Source: Cyclaneusma minus | Taxonomy: Eukaryota; Ascomycota; Leotiomycetes; Marthamycetales; Marthamycetaceae | Assembly (NCBI GenBank): GCA_037179335.1 | Contig: JAKZHN010000008.1 | Coordinates: 372,001 to 436,000 of the forward strand | Direction of reading: 5' to 3' | Length of the DNA stretch: 64,000 bases | Shown here: one piece after another, positions 11,529 through 20,751 of the stretch | Layout of the letters: every line of letters starts with the position of its first letter | Position numbering within the stretch: the stretch's first letter is position 1 | Position numbers and translations under genes: made by a program | Notes under the pieces: generated by a model | What the model saw: the letters and a program-made list of their open reading frames with translations, nothing else | What the model was told of the DNA's origin: nothing | Databases searched by the model: none

Positions 11529-12264
11529 GTTTGCGGCGAATTTGACTTTCGGGCACTTGGAATGTGTTCCGCAATTTTGGGAGACATTCCATCGATCATT
11601 TTTGGGGGAGCGTGGTTGAAGAGCTCCTTTGATGGGAGATTGTCCATACGCTACTACTACTACTATGTGTTGCATATGGGGAGGAAGACTTTTGATTGGC
11701 ATTCGATGGCCATTGCATGGTGTTTTAGCGATTTTGTGCTGCGATTTTTGGGAGGAGGAATGGCGGCGATTCTCGAATTGAGGGATGTCTATTAGACACG
11801 ATAATGGTGCGGGGGCGTTTTTATCCCGTACGCAAGTGAATAGAAAAAACCAAATGCATAACCCTTTGAAAATCAATACAAAACGCATCGGAATCTTACT
11901 TCTTTTCTACTGTGAATTAGTGACATTTGACCGATGGTGTGGTAGACTTCAGGGAGTGATACCACAGAAATGCATCATCGGTTTCAGACGCGGATCCCGG
12001 TGCGGTGGATCGTGCTCTGCCCCTCCATTCATGCTACTAGCGTGGGAGCTTCACCCCACCTCAACTCTGCTGCGACTCAGGAACGGAGAGCTGTTCTGTT
12101 CACTTGCAAACACCAACACCACCAACAAATCCCTCTCTTTGCGGATAGCAGCTACAAAAACCACCTCACTTACTCAATCTTCTCAGAACCACCTCTCCTC
12201 CAGAAACATCAACATCTACGCCATACTACGCCACACTACGCTTCGCTACGTTTCGCTACCCACC
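11529..12264 (+). promoter_or_regulatory. Spacer and leader upstream of lumazine synthase
   Basis: No gene was seen. The final ~60 bases before the ATG contain an imperfect repeat of TACGC/CTACG units (about 12215-12258) in the likely 5' leader. Confidence 0.4.
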
Positions 12265-13087
12265 ATGTCCAATGCTCACAAAGGCCCCGGTGTCGCGCCC
12301 CAAGTCGACGGCTCAGCCCTGCGGATTGGCATCGTGCATGCGCGCTGGAACAGCACTGTATGTTTCACGTTTCCCATGAGATGATGGAGGAGCGATGTGT
12401 GAAGTTGATGAGAATGGGGAATAATAATGGGCTGACTGAATTGGCCATATGCAGATCATCGAGCCGCTGCTTGAGGGTGCGAAGAAGAAGCTGCTAGCTG
12501 CCGGTGTGCAGGAATCCAATATCGTGGTGCAGTCTGTGCCTGGTAGTTGGGAATTGCCTATTGCCGTGCAAAGGTATGTATTTTCCCTTTGGGGACTTTT
12601 GGGCAGAGTGAAAGAAAAGCCCAAAGGCACAAGACGCTGATAGTTCTGTGATTGCGATAATAGGTTCTACTCAGCTTCCCAGATCCAATCCACCACAACC
12701 GGCACCTCCGCCAGCGCCGGCGACTTGTTGGGCGCGTCGACTACGGACCTTACTTCTTTGCCTACAGCTGCCGCTAGCTCGGCGAGCACGGGGCCTTTCG
12801 ATGCGATTATTGCCATCGGCGTGCTGATCAAGGGCGAGACGATGCATTTCGAATATATTGCCGAGGCTGTGAGTCAGGGGCTGATGCGGGTGCAGTTGGA
12901 TGCAGGCGTGCCGGTGATTTTTGGCCTGTTGACGGTGCTGAATGAGGAGCAGGCGCTTGTGAGAGCGGGTATGGGAACGACCGAGGGGAAGGATTACAAG
13001 GGACATAATCATGGCGATGACTGGGGACAGGCGGCGGTGGAACTTGGGGTGCGGAGGAGGGAATGGGGAGCGGGTGTTTTCAATTGA
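12265..13087 (+). CDS. RIB4: 6,7-dimethyl-8-ribityllumazine synthase
   Basis: Three exons: 12265-12357, 12455-12573 and 12664-13087; together 211 residues. The enzyme condenses 5-amino-6-ribitylamino-uracil with 3,4-dihydroxy-2-butanone 4-phosphate, the step before riboflavin synthase. Family landmarks are IGIVHARWN at the start, VVQSVPGSWELPIAVQR, AIIAIGVLIKGETMHFEYIAEAVSQGL (substrate-binding core) and VPVIFGLLTVLNEEQA. Between the second and third landmark sits a Ser/Thr/Ala-rich insertion of ~35-40 residues, which makes this protein longer than yeast Rib4; insertions here are common in filamentous fungi. Near the C-terminus GHNHGDDWGQAAVELG carries a His-rich turn. Confidence 0.96.
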
Positions 13088-13242
13088 ATTTCTGAGGGGG
13101 GGTGGGGAGACGCGCTGCTTGGTTTTCGGTGGAATTCAAATATGGGGGTGAGGTGGGAGAGGAAATGGATGGCTTCGCAGAGGAGTGAAAAGGTGGTTGG
13201 GCATGCGGGTTGTATGATATGTGCTGCTTGGACGATGAATTT

Positions 13243-13345
13243 TGACAACTGCTCTGGCACTTTCAAGTGCGCTGTTATTCTCAAGTGCTCCGTCGTTCTC
13301 AAGCACTCTGGCATTCTCAAGTGAATGCTCTGTCATTCTCTCCTC
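13243..13345 (+). repeat. Degenerate ~21-bp minisatellite
   Basis: About five imperfect copies of a CTCTGGCATTCTCAAGTG-like unit in direct order (variants gctctggcactttcaagtg, gctgttattctcaagtg, ctccgtcgttctcaagc). It lies 150 bases after the lumazine synthase stop. Confidence 0.6.
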
Positions 13346-13558
13346 CTCTATCATTCTCTGGCGCTTCGGTCCTCTTCAACCACTCCCGTCGAATTCCAGC
13401 TCCTCCGTCATTCCGCGATTTCCCACCCAAGGTTCACTCCCTCACTCACCGCACTTCCTCAAAACATTGCACCTCCAGAACTCCGCAACTAACCCCAATG
13501 AGGAAGCTAGGTACCTAGTATATAAGGCTATATAAGCATTAAGCAAGAAAAAAAGACG

Positions 13559-14060
13559 TTTTGTTGCACGTCGATGAAAATGCGCGCTATATATTAGTCG
13601 ATTGGAAATTTTACGGAGATTTCAGATGTCTTGGTTTTATTGCTATAGCTGGGGAATAATGGAAGCTAGCAACTTAACCGATGCCCAGTGCAGCCAATAG
13701 GAATGTAGGGAGCTGGAGGTGTATAAAAGACGTTATGGTGATTGCACGTCGATAAAAATGCGCGCCGCGAATTAGTCGATGGAAAATTGCGCGGAGATTT
13801 CAGATGTCTTGTTCTTGTTGCTTATAAGATGGAAAATGAAACTGTGAGCGAAGTTTCGGGGATTTGGCTAATGAGAGGGCTAGGAAGCGTATAAGCCGAA
13901 AGAATTAAAGGGTGTTTTGTTGCACATCGATAAAAATGCGCGCCATATATCAATAGAATGGAAATTGCCCGGAGATTACGACTATCTCGGTCTTATGCTA
14001 AGTTATAACGTGGAAAACGAAGCTGTAAACGCAATTTTAGGAATGTTCTATAAGGGGTGA
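13559..14060 (+). repeat. Three direct ~180-bp repeat units starting with the GTTGCACGTCGA motif
   Basis: Units begin near 13559, 13739 and 13915. Each opens with (T)TTGTTGCACGTCGATAAA or a close variant, then AATGCGCGC, AGTCGAT and GGAGATTTCAGATGTCTTG-like blocks, diverging toward the unit end. The opening motif is the same one that ends the inverted-repeat elements at 18.0-19.3 kb and stands alone at 42849. Confidence 0.75.
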
Positions 14061-14374
14061 AGTCACGAGTGTATATCGTTTTTGTCTAGCACGGTGATCA
14101 TCCCTTCATCAGAAACCAATCCGTCCTCTCGTGTGACCCGGACTCGTTCAATAGTAAGAGGGAAGTTGAGCAAATTTTGTGCCTAGCATTCAATTAGGAT
14201 TACCGTTCCGCTCAAAGGCTCGTGTATAAGCGATACTCCATCTAGCGCCGAAACGATGGGATGTTTCTGAAGCACAACCAACATTACCCCAGCCATTACC
14301 CACCCCTCGCTTCCAAACCCATCTATCAGTCCCTAAGAATCATCACTATCGCCATACAACCCAGCCGCTCCCGT

Positions 14375-15520
14375 CTAAGCAGCCACCGGAGCAGCAGGCA
14401 GTGCCTTATCAATCCCCTCTCCCCCCGCCAACTCTCCCTTCTCTCCCATCTTCATCCCCTCACCTCCCTCATCCGGCGCCTTCGGCAGACTCTTCCCCGT
14501 ACTCTCCTTTCCTCCATTTTCACCATTCGCCTTACCCGCCCCCACAATCGGCAGACTTTTCCTCTCTCGACCAATCCACCCCATGAATAACTCCACATCC
14601 TTTGCCACCTTCCCCGGCACCGCCATATTCTGCATCCACTGCGGCAACACCCCGCCCGCATCACTCGCCGTCGCCATAATCCACTCAATCTGCTCTTTCG
14701 TCCCCTCTTCCTCCTTCCCATCCTTGTCTTTCTTCGGCGGCAGAATGCGTATCCCCTCCACGCTAACATACGCTGCCATCACCAGCGCTTCATCTTTCGC
14801 AAACACCGCCTTCTCACTCTTGTTAAAATCCGTCAACGGGATACTCACAACCACAAACTCCTTTTCTTCTTCTTTCGCTAGCGATGCGCAGAGCTGGAGC
14901 ACGGGAAATGTGCGGTCTTTGAGCGGTTTGGGCGTGATGGCGTGTGTCATCTCGACGATGCACATCGAAATGTCGGTCCATGTTTCCGACGATCCTGCAG
15001 CACCTCCAGCCTCCACAACCAAATCTGTAGGAACATCCCAGCGCACAGCTTCCCGCGCTCCTATCACACTCGGCGTAAACGCATCTTCGCTCTGATGATG
15101 ATGTTCCTTAAACGCATACACAAACTCCTCCCAACTCGCCGTTCCTTTGCTGGCTTCATTCACATGCACAGATTTTCGCGCATACCACGTCTCATCGCGC
15201 TTCTTGTCCTTACTCAGCGCACTCAGTCCCTGGACTTTGCTAATATCTTTCCCCGAAACCACATATTCGAGCACGTCGACGGGTGCTGATGAAGTGGAGA
15301 ACTTGCGCGGCGAGCCTTTTTTCTTCCAGCTTGCTGGGGTCGGGGATTTGGGGGAACAGAGATCGATGAAGGGGAGGGCTTCGTGGAGGACGTCGGAGAT
15401 GAATTTGCTGAGTGGAGGGGAGATGGGAGAGCCGATGTCTGGTGCGTGGGGAGTGGAGGGAAGTTGGGATGTGGAGAGGCCTTCGAGACGGAGGTAGGGG
15501 CCGAGTGTTAGGCTGGACAT
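14375..15520 (-). CDS. DUF3074 domain protein (START-like fold)
   Basis: Intronless, 381 residues; the ATG at 15520 opens MSSLTLGPYLRLEGL. The pattern WYARKSVHVNEASKGTASWEEFVYAF (112-137), then HHHQSEDAFTPSVIGAREAVRWDVP (140-164), then TFPVLQLCASL and EFVVVSIPLT, is that of fungal DUF3074 proteins, a branch of the START/SRPBCC lipid-binding superfamily. The segment GGVLPQWMQNMAVPGKVAKDVELFMGWI (289-316) matches the C-terminal helix expected to close the lipid pocket. The last ~60 residues are a Gly/Lys-rich tail. Lipid binding is family-level inference; no ligand is known to me. No signal peptide or membrane segment is present. Confidence 0.8.
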   Translation of the reverse strand: MSSLTLGPYLRLEGLSTSQLPSTPHAPDIGSPISPPLSKFISDVLHEALPFIDLCSPKSPTPASWKKKGSPRKFSTSSAPVDVLEYVVSGKDISKVQGLSALSKDKKRDETWYARKSVHVNEASKGTASWEEFVYAFKEHHHQSEDAFTPSVIGAREAVRWDVPTDLVVEAGGAAGSSETWTDISMCIVEMTHAITPKPLKDRTFPVLQLCASLAKEEEKEFVVVSIPLTDFNKSEKAVFAKDEALVMAAYVSVEGIRILPPKKDKDGKEEEGTKEQIEWIMATASDAGGVLPQWMQNMAVPGKVAKDVELFMGWIGRERKSLPIVGAGKANGENGGKESTGKSLPKAPDEGGEGMKMGEKGELAGGEGIDKALPAAPVAA

Positions 15521-18043
15521 TGTGGATGGGGTTTGGGTGTTGATGAGGAGGCGGCGAGGTTTCTCGATATTCGGCGTAGAAGAGAATGGCGGGTTTCGGC
15601 GGTTATGGTATTTAACAGTTTCCCGTTGACTGGTTGTATGACGGTGTGTGGTGCTCTGTCTGTACGTATGCTGGAATCGACAATTGAATCTCCGAATACA
15701 GCAATGGATCCGAGAACGAAGAATTGGAGATGCGGGAGATTCAATGGATGATCAATGGAAGGAAACTTGTCATCGTAGATGGTCTTGAATTCACAAAACA
15801 GATGTGAAGCAGGCGGGAGTTTGGGGAAATGTGTGAGCAGATGTCATTGGCCCCTGCCATCCCTGTCGAAGGTGACTGCAGATCCCTGTCAGTGGGGTTG
15901 CACCGCAAAGTCAATCACCAAACCCTTCCCGTCGACATCTTGACGTCAAACAGTTTATCCGAAAGAAAGCAAACTTCGAAACCATAGTAGAGGATTTGAG
16001 CACATGAGATTTGGATTTGGATATTTGGGCCTCAAACTCTGCATATGGGCGGTAATACCAAAATCCAGATAAATAGCAGGGGGGCTTGGTGGGCCGGTAA
16101 TAAAAAGCATGCAAATATGCTGTAGCTCTGAGTGGCTGGCTAAATGCGCTTTACTTGTTTTGGAGCTCGCTTAGCATTTGGAAATTGCAAATCGAATTTG
16201 CGAATTCGCAAATTCGATTTGCGATTTTCAGTTTGTACGGACGGCCAAGAGCCATAAATGGCTAGCCTGGAAATGCTATACCGGATTAAACGTCCAAATA
16301 GTAGTCGGTCACTATGTGCTCAAATCCTCTATTACAGAATGGTTTTAGCTATGAAGCGGTTAGTTATGAGACTCGAGATAGAGTTCCACATCATTGATGC
16401 TTTACTTCTTCGAACTCCATTTCCTAGGATATCAGTCGAGTACGACCAAAGTGTTTGGTCAAGGAACACTTGCCAAATAATGAGAAATGCTGCATTGCAT
16501 TCACGAGAATGACTACCATAGGCCGTGGTGCGTAGTCCACCCCCAGACAAAAGTTGTGATTCATGATACCCAAACGCTCTGCGAGCCCTCCGTCAAGCCA
16601 AACCGGTATTGCTTCAAGGCAGTTAGGGTACCCTAACTTTTGCGAATACTTCATGCGCCGTTCCTAGTGAGTCTATAGCTAGTCGTTGCATCCAACATGC
16701 GAGAACATCACAACTTAGGTAGCCCCCCTAGTCTTGGTCATCAACATCCATCGCACCACTATCGTCATTCTCGTCCTCGCTCTCATCGTTGACTGGTCTC
16801 CTCCTCCACTTCCTGTCGACTATGCAGTATGCAAGACTGCCCCTTCAAGATCCTTATAAGCTAGGAACAAAGAGCTTTGACCATTCCAGCCTCTTATAGA
16901 GCATATAAGCTCCTCCTTAGCTAGTTTTCCCAAATTTAGCTTCTACGTCCCTACTCAAAACTTCCGACATGATGTTATACGTTTGCCTAGCGGCAGAGTC
17001 CTTCACCGGGATGACTCTAGAAGTCTGTCTTGTTCGCCTGAAACCCTGCGCTGATATTGCGAGGCTAAGTGGAGACCCGAGAAAACCCGATACTTTGGAA
17101 ATGAGCTGTGTGTAGTCCACGAGAAAGTCGTTGACGATCCAGTCTGAAATGCAAAACATCCCAAAGCCATCAGAGACCTGGTTCCGAGCCACAAGCGAGT
17201 TCGAAGTTCTTGAGCTTTGCAGTTGTAAGAATAAGACTGGAACCATTGTAATCTAGAGAGAATTTCCAGTCTATTGGTGTACGTTTTCTATTTCTGTCGA
17301 CGTGCGACAAACCTCCTTTTTTTCGTTTATATACTTTGCTTGACTTTTGATTGGTCGGATAGTTTAAGCGCTGATCCCAGGATCGGAAGAACAACAATAC
17401 TTGGTTAGCGCCGACTCCGAGTGGGTGAACTGGCGGACGCAAGATCTTGGATAGGGGTTCGAGAGGCAGAACGGAGCCACGACCTTCAGCTCTACACGAA
17501 GCAACCGCAACAGTCTCGCCAAAGTCGCATACCTATGATTGCATCTACAACATCCCAGCGCAGACGTGAATGCATTCTACACTCTCATACCGGTTCCCAC
17601 GCTATCTTGCACGACTGGACCCTGGACCATCTCCTAATCTGCCACACGGCTTGTATTGATAAAATGTTATTTGTGTATTATGCTTGCAATATAATAGCAT
17701 AACTATTCGCTATTTGCCATGTGTGAAGCTGGCCTTTCTAGACCACATGGCAGTCTGCAGTATAGCAGATTTTGGCAAGGAACGGCAGTTTGCTCTCGAG
17801 CCTGATTTGTGACATGTACATTGTAGGAATTTGATATTGCCAGCGTGGACGAAAAGCTGCTTGGGGCTCCAGTAAGAAAACACAGTGAGTTTCGGACGTC
17901 TAAGTCCTACCACCGGCAAGACTAAGAGAAGGAAGTCTTAGTTCAGGGGCTATATCCGTGGTCCAAGCCCTTGAAATCGTGACACAAACCCTGTCTCACA
18001 CTCAAGCTAGGTAATGATAGCGCTTGCTTAGTTGAAAAATAGG
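15521..18043. other. AT-richer gene-poor interval
   Basis: No convincing gene. The frame at 16917-17246 (minus, 109 residues) lacks any family signal. The interval holds the 36-bp palindrome listed separately, and an inverted pair of ~24 bp (15983-16006 against 16312-16335, core GAGGATTTGAGCACAT). Confidence 0.45.
16187..16222. repeat. Perfect 36-bp palindrome
   Basis: Half-site GCAAATCGAATTTGCGAA is followed directly by its exact reverse complement, with no spacer. The half-site itself contains nested repeats of TTTGC/GCAAA. Confidence 0.95.
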
Positions 18044-18206
18044 TTTTGTTGCACGTCAAGGAAAATGCAAATCGCTACCAATAAATATCATTTTTTTGCG
18101 AGATTGTGCTAGAAGCGGGTTTGTGGATAGGCCATAGCGAGCTTATTGGAGTGCGCCCTCTAGCGATTCCGCAAAGGTTGCGCAAATCCGTCGATGTGCA
18201 ACAAAA
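18044..18206. mobile_element. MITE-like element with GTTGCACGTC terminal inverted repeats
   Basis: The left end TTTTGTTGCACGTCAAGG at 18044 faces the right end at 18180-18206, whose complement reads TTTTGTTGCACATCGACGG. The body is 163 bp with no coding capacity. I could not define a target-site duplication. Confidence 0.6.
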
Positions 18207-18369
18207 AAGGGGTGAAAGTTGGCAGCCCCTAAAATGTATCGTATTTAGGGGGTACCGACTGTGAGCCCTAATTTGTTGCACGTCGACGGATTTGATTTGC
18301 GCGGGGCCTGCGCCCAGGCTCTAAATTCTAAAAGCCTAATACAAGACCGTATTTAAGGGGAGAGTTTTG

Positions 18370-18466
18370 TTTTGCTGCACGTCGACTAATTCGCGCAGCG
18401 CTTGCACTGGCCTATATAAGAATATGCTGTGCGCTGTGCGCACTCGTCGATACCATGCAACAAAAT
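18370..18466. mobile_element. MITE-like element, ~97 bp
   Basis: Left end TTTGCTGCACGTCGACTAAT; right end at about 18438-18466 reads on the complement ATTTTGTTGCATGGTATCGA, that is, the same terminus with a small insertion. Internal sequence is GC-richer than its surroundings (GCGCAGCGC-type words). A further lone terminus lies at 18272. Confidence 0.5.
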
Positions 18467-18963
18467 ACCTAGGTGCTAGTGAAAGACTATCAAGTGCTCT
18501 AGGCCGCTAGCTTGCAAAGCCGCGAATACCGAGTCTTGGCCAATAGGAGCGCTTAGTTGGGTTTTAACGCTGTTTTATTGGGACGAATCCGCGCAGCGCT
18601 GGCCCCAGAGATCCCCTATTTTAGCTGTAGGATAATTTCGCTACCAGGGAAGGAAAGAGGAGGCTTCTGGCATGAGAAGGAGCTCTCAAGAGCTTTTGAA
18701 AGCTCCAAGAGCTCCCAAGAGCTTTAAATTCAAGGCTGCTCCCGCCAAACGCTGCTTGATTCCATTTCTTCTTCGCACGTGACGAGCAGGTTAATATAAA
18801 TAATAGCCCCTAAATTTGGTCCCTGAACTAGCGCGCTCGTAATATGTGATAATAAAGGTGCTAGCGAGAAGCTATAAGCGCTCTAGGTTACTAGCTTGGA
18901 GGAACCACCAAGCATCCAAACGTTACCTAGCCAATGCGATCGCTTGGTGGAGTTTTGATGCCG

Positions 18964-19138
18964 GTTTGTTGCACGTCGGCGCGCAGTGCCAGCCCTAGGG
19001 ACCCCCAAATGTTTCCTAGCCATGGTATTATACGTGTGATATATATAATATACCTAGCTATTATAATAAGGCTAGTAGATATTGTGGGTATGGCGCAAAA
19101 AGAGTGCGCTGCGCGCACTCGTCGACGTGCAACAAAAC
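18964..19138. mobile_element. MITE-like element, ~175 bp
   Basis: Left end TTTGTTGCACGTCGGCGCGC; right end complement TTTTGTTGCACGTCGACGAG, the best-preserved terminus in the group. It lies across the border of two of the ~170-bp blocks. The internal sequence is AT-rich and noncoding. Confidence 0.55.
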
Positions 19139-19249
19139 AGGTGGTCCCCTAGCGAAATATGGCCAGATGCTCGGGCCGCTAGTTTGCAAAGATGCTAAGT
19201 ATATATCAAATCTTAGCCAATAAGAGCGCTTGTTAGGTCTTGAGGCCGT

Positions 19250-19287
19250 TCTGTTGCACGTCGACGAATTTGCGCGCTGCGCTTGCG
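19250..19287 (+). repeat. Lone GTTGCACGTCGAC terminus
   Basis: TGTTGCACGTCGACGAATTT followed by GCGCGCTGCGCTTGCGCC; no inverted partner was found downstream. It is part of the third ~170-bp block. Confidence 0.6.
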
Positions 19288-19445
19288 CCAGCCTTGGAGA
19301 TTCCTTATTTTAGCTATTCTCCCTTAGGTACCAGGTAGACACATATCCAAGCAAATTCGACCAAATCCACCTTTTACCAATCGGCAAACCTTTTCTAACA
19401 TCGACATACCTTTTAGAGCAGAATCCTATGTCAGCTAGGCTCCCA

Positions 19446-19496
19446 CAAGCGAGACCCAGCCAGCTACAAAAGACTCCTCGATTTCTCACACACTCC
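19446..19496 (+). promoter_or_regulatory. Conserved upstream block, copy A of the small K/E-rich family
   Basis: CAAGCGAGACCCAGCCAGCT, then ACAAAAGACTCCTCGATTTC, then TCACACACTCC. It aligns base by base with the blocks upstream of the copies at 33399 and 31691. The TATAAAA of the 33-kb copy reads TACAAAA here. Confidence 0.7.
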
Positions 19497-19612
19497 CTTT
19501 CCAAAGAACAGGCGACAGGCACGCGGTTTGCCCACTTCTTACAGTTACTATATTCTAACCGTCAACGACACATTACCAGCATATTTGAACAGCGCACCTA
19601 CGATAAGCAAAT

Positions 19613-20155
19613 ATGTCTACCGCTGAGCGTGGATACAAACGGAGACTGGACATAATAATTTGCTGCCTTTCCAATCTATAAGAAGCCCCGACTAACAGTT
19701 CCCTAGGCCAGGATGGCCATTGGGGACGTTTTATGGGACAAGGTGACCTCTAAGCGCGTTGCGCGCGCTGTGGGCGACCTGCGCGCTGTCCTTGAAGACG
19801 GTAAATACATTTTCAATTCTTTTTCAGGTATACGAGGATTTGAAGATCATGCTCATTTTCCTACAATTGTGGCCAAGCGCAGAGTACTCTCTGATGTTTC
19901 ACTCGGCACGAGAAGGCTTTTCGAGGAGGAAGATGAGGAGCGGAGCGCTGCTGATACTGGTATGTCACATAAAAGATATTGGTAATGTGATGCTGGCTGA
20001 CTTTATAGCACCAGATAGCGAGGGATTAGGGAAAGAAGGAGTCTGAGAATAAAGACGAGAAGAAGCCTAAGAGGCATGAGAAGCTCGAAAAGGAGAAAAG
20101 GGGCAAGGTTAGTGACAAAGGGGAACAGAAGTGGATGCCATTACCCCTGAACTAG
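19613..20155 (+). pseudogene. Broken member (copy A) of the small K/E-rich gene family
   Basis: Aligned with the intact copy at 32786-33399. ATG at 19613; the expected first donor reads ATAAT where the intact copy has GTAGG. The second exon is recognisable at 19706-19800 (ends DLRAVLED against SELRAVLANTN). A good GTATGT..CTGAC..TAG intron lies at 19960-20008. The last exon keeps the family ending (KDEKKPK..., then GEQKWMPLPLN and TAG at 20153-20155), but one extra base near 20030 shifts the frame so that translation stops at 20046. A truncated product from ATG 19713 (about 94 residues) is conceivable. I read the locus as a decayed copy. Confidence 0.65.
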
Positions 20156-20751
20156 AGCCGCATAAGTCTACGCGTAATGTCACGAAAGAGTGGAATGTGC
20201 GATTGCCGTATTTGAGGCTTGAGCATAAGGGATGCGGAGACGATGCTGGCGATGATTGAGACAGCAGAGGACGGAAAGGGAAAGGGGATCCGTACTTTTG
20301 GCCGATAATAGACTAGCCCCTGCGTTGTAATATTTGGCCGGAGAAGCGAGAAGGGGCTGGCAGAGATGTGGGAGGGGCCTTTGAAAAGGGGCTTTGGAAC
20401 TTCGAGAGGGTCGTGATGGCTAGGAACCTTTAATGTAGCAACCTTTTCACCGTCGTAATCGCTTTCTACCACATGGCAAAGATCTTGGGAACACGACACG
20501 GTGATTAAACACACTAACTCCCCTAAACATCGCGAACAAAACCCTCAAGACACTCGATCAATTTTATGCTTATTGCTTTTTACATTCTCCAAACCCTCGC
20601 AACAAAAATGCCCAGCAATCCCAAAAGAAGACGAAACCCCAGGGACTAAGATGCCCCGAGAACGACGCACCAATAACGATGCATGCATACTTTTTTCATC
20701 ACACGCACTCACTTCACGAACGTATCGCTCGCAGGCTCACAGGCTCTCCGC

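Larger units (their letters stand above)
18472..19330 (+). repeat. Three diverged copies of a ~170-bp block
   Basis: Blocks start near 18472, 18855 and 19141. Shared order: GTGCTAG-type start, GCTCTAGGCCGCTAGCTTGCAAAG, CTTGGCCAATAGGAGCGCTT, a GTTTTGTTGCACGTCGAC motif (decayed in the first copy), CGCGCAGCGCTTGCGCCAGCC, then AGAGATCCCCTATTTTAGCTAT. Identity is partial, so the blocks are old. A poly-AGAGCT stretch (18675-18730) separates the first two. Confidence 0.6.

Noticed and set aside
15983..16335. The ~24-bp inverted pair read as transposon ends around the palindrome
   Set aside because: The arms are at unequal distances (about 209 and 119 bases) from the palindrome centre and no coding frame or target duplication lies between or beside them.
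17405..17475. Possible tRNA (GAGTGGGTGAACTGG and GGGTTCGAGAGG words)
   Set aside because: The words recall box A and box B but no anticodon stem or acceptor pairing can be formed at tRNA spacing.
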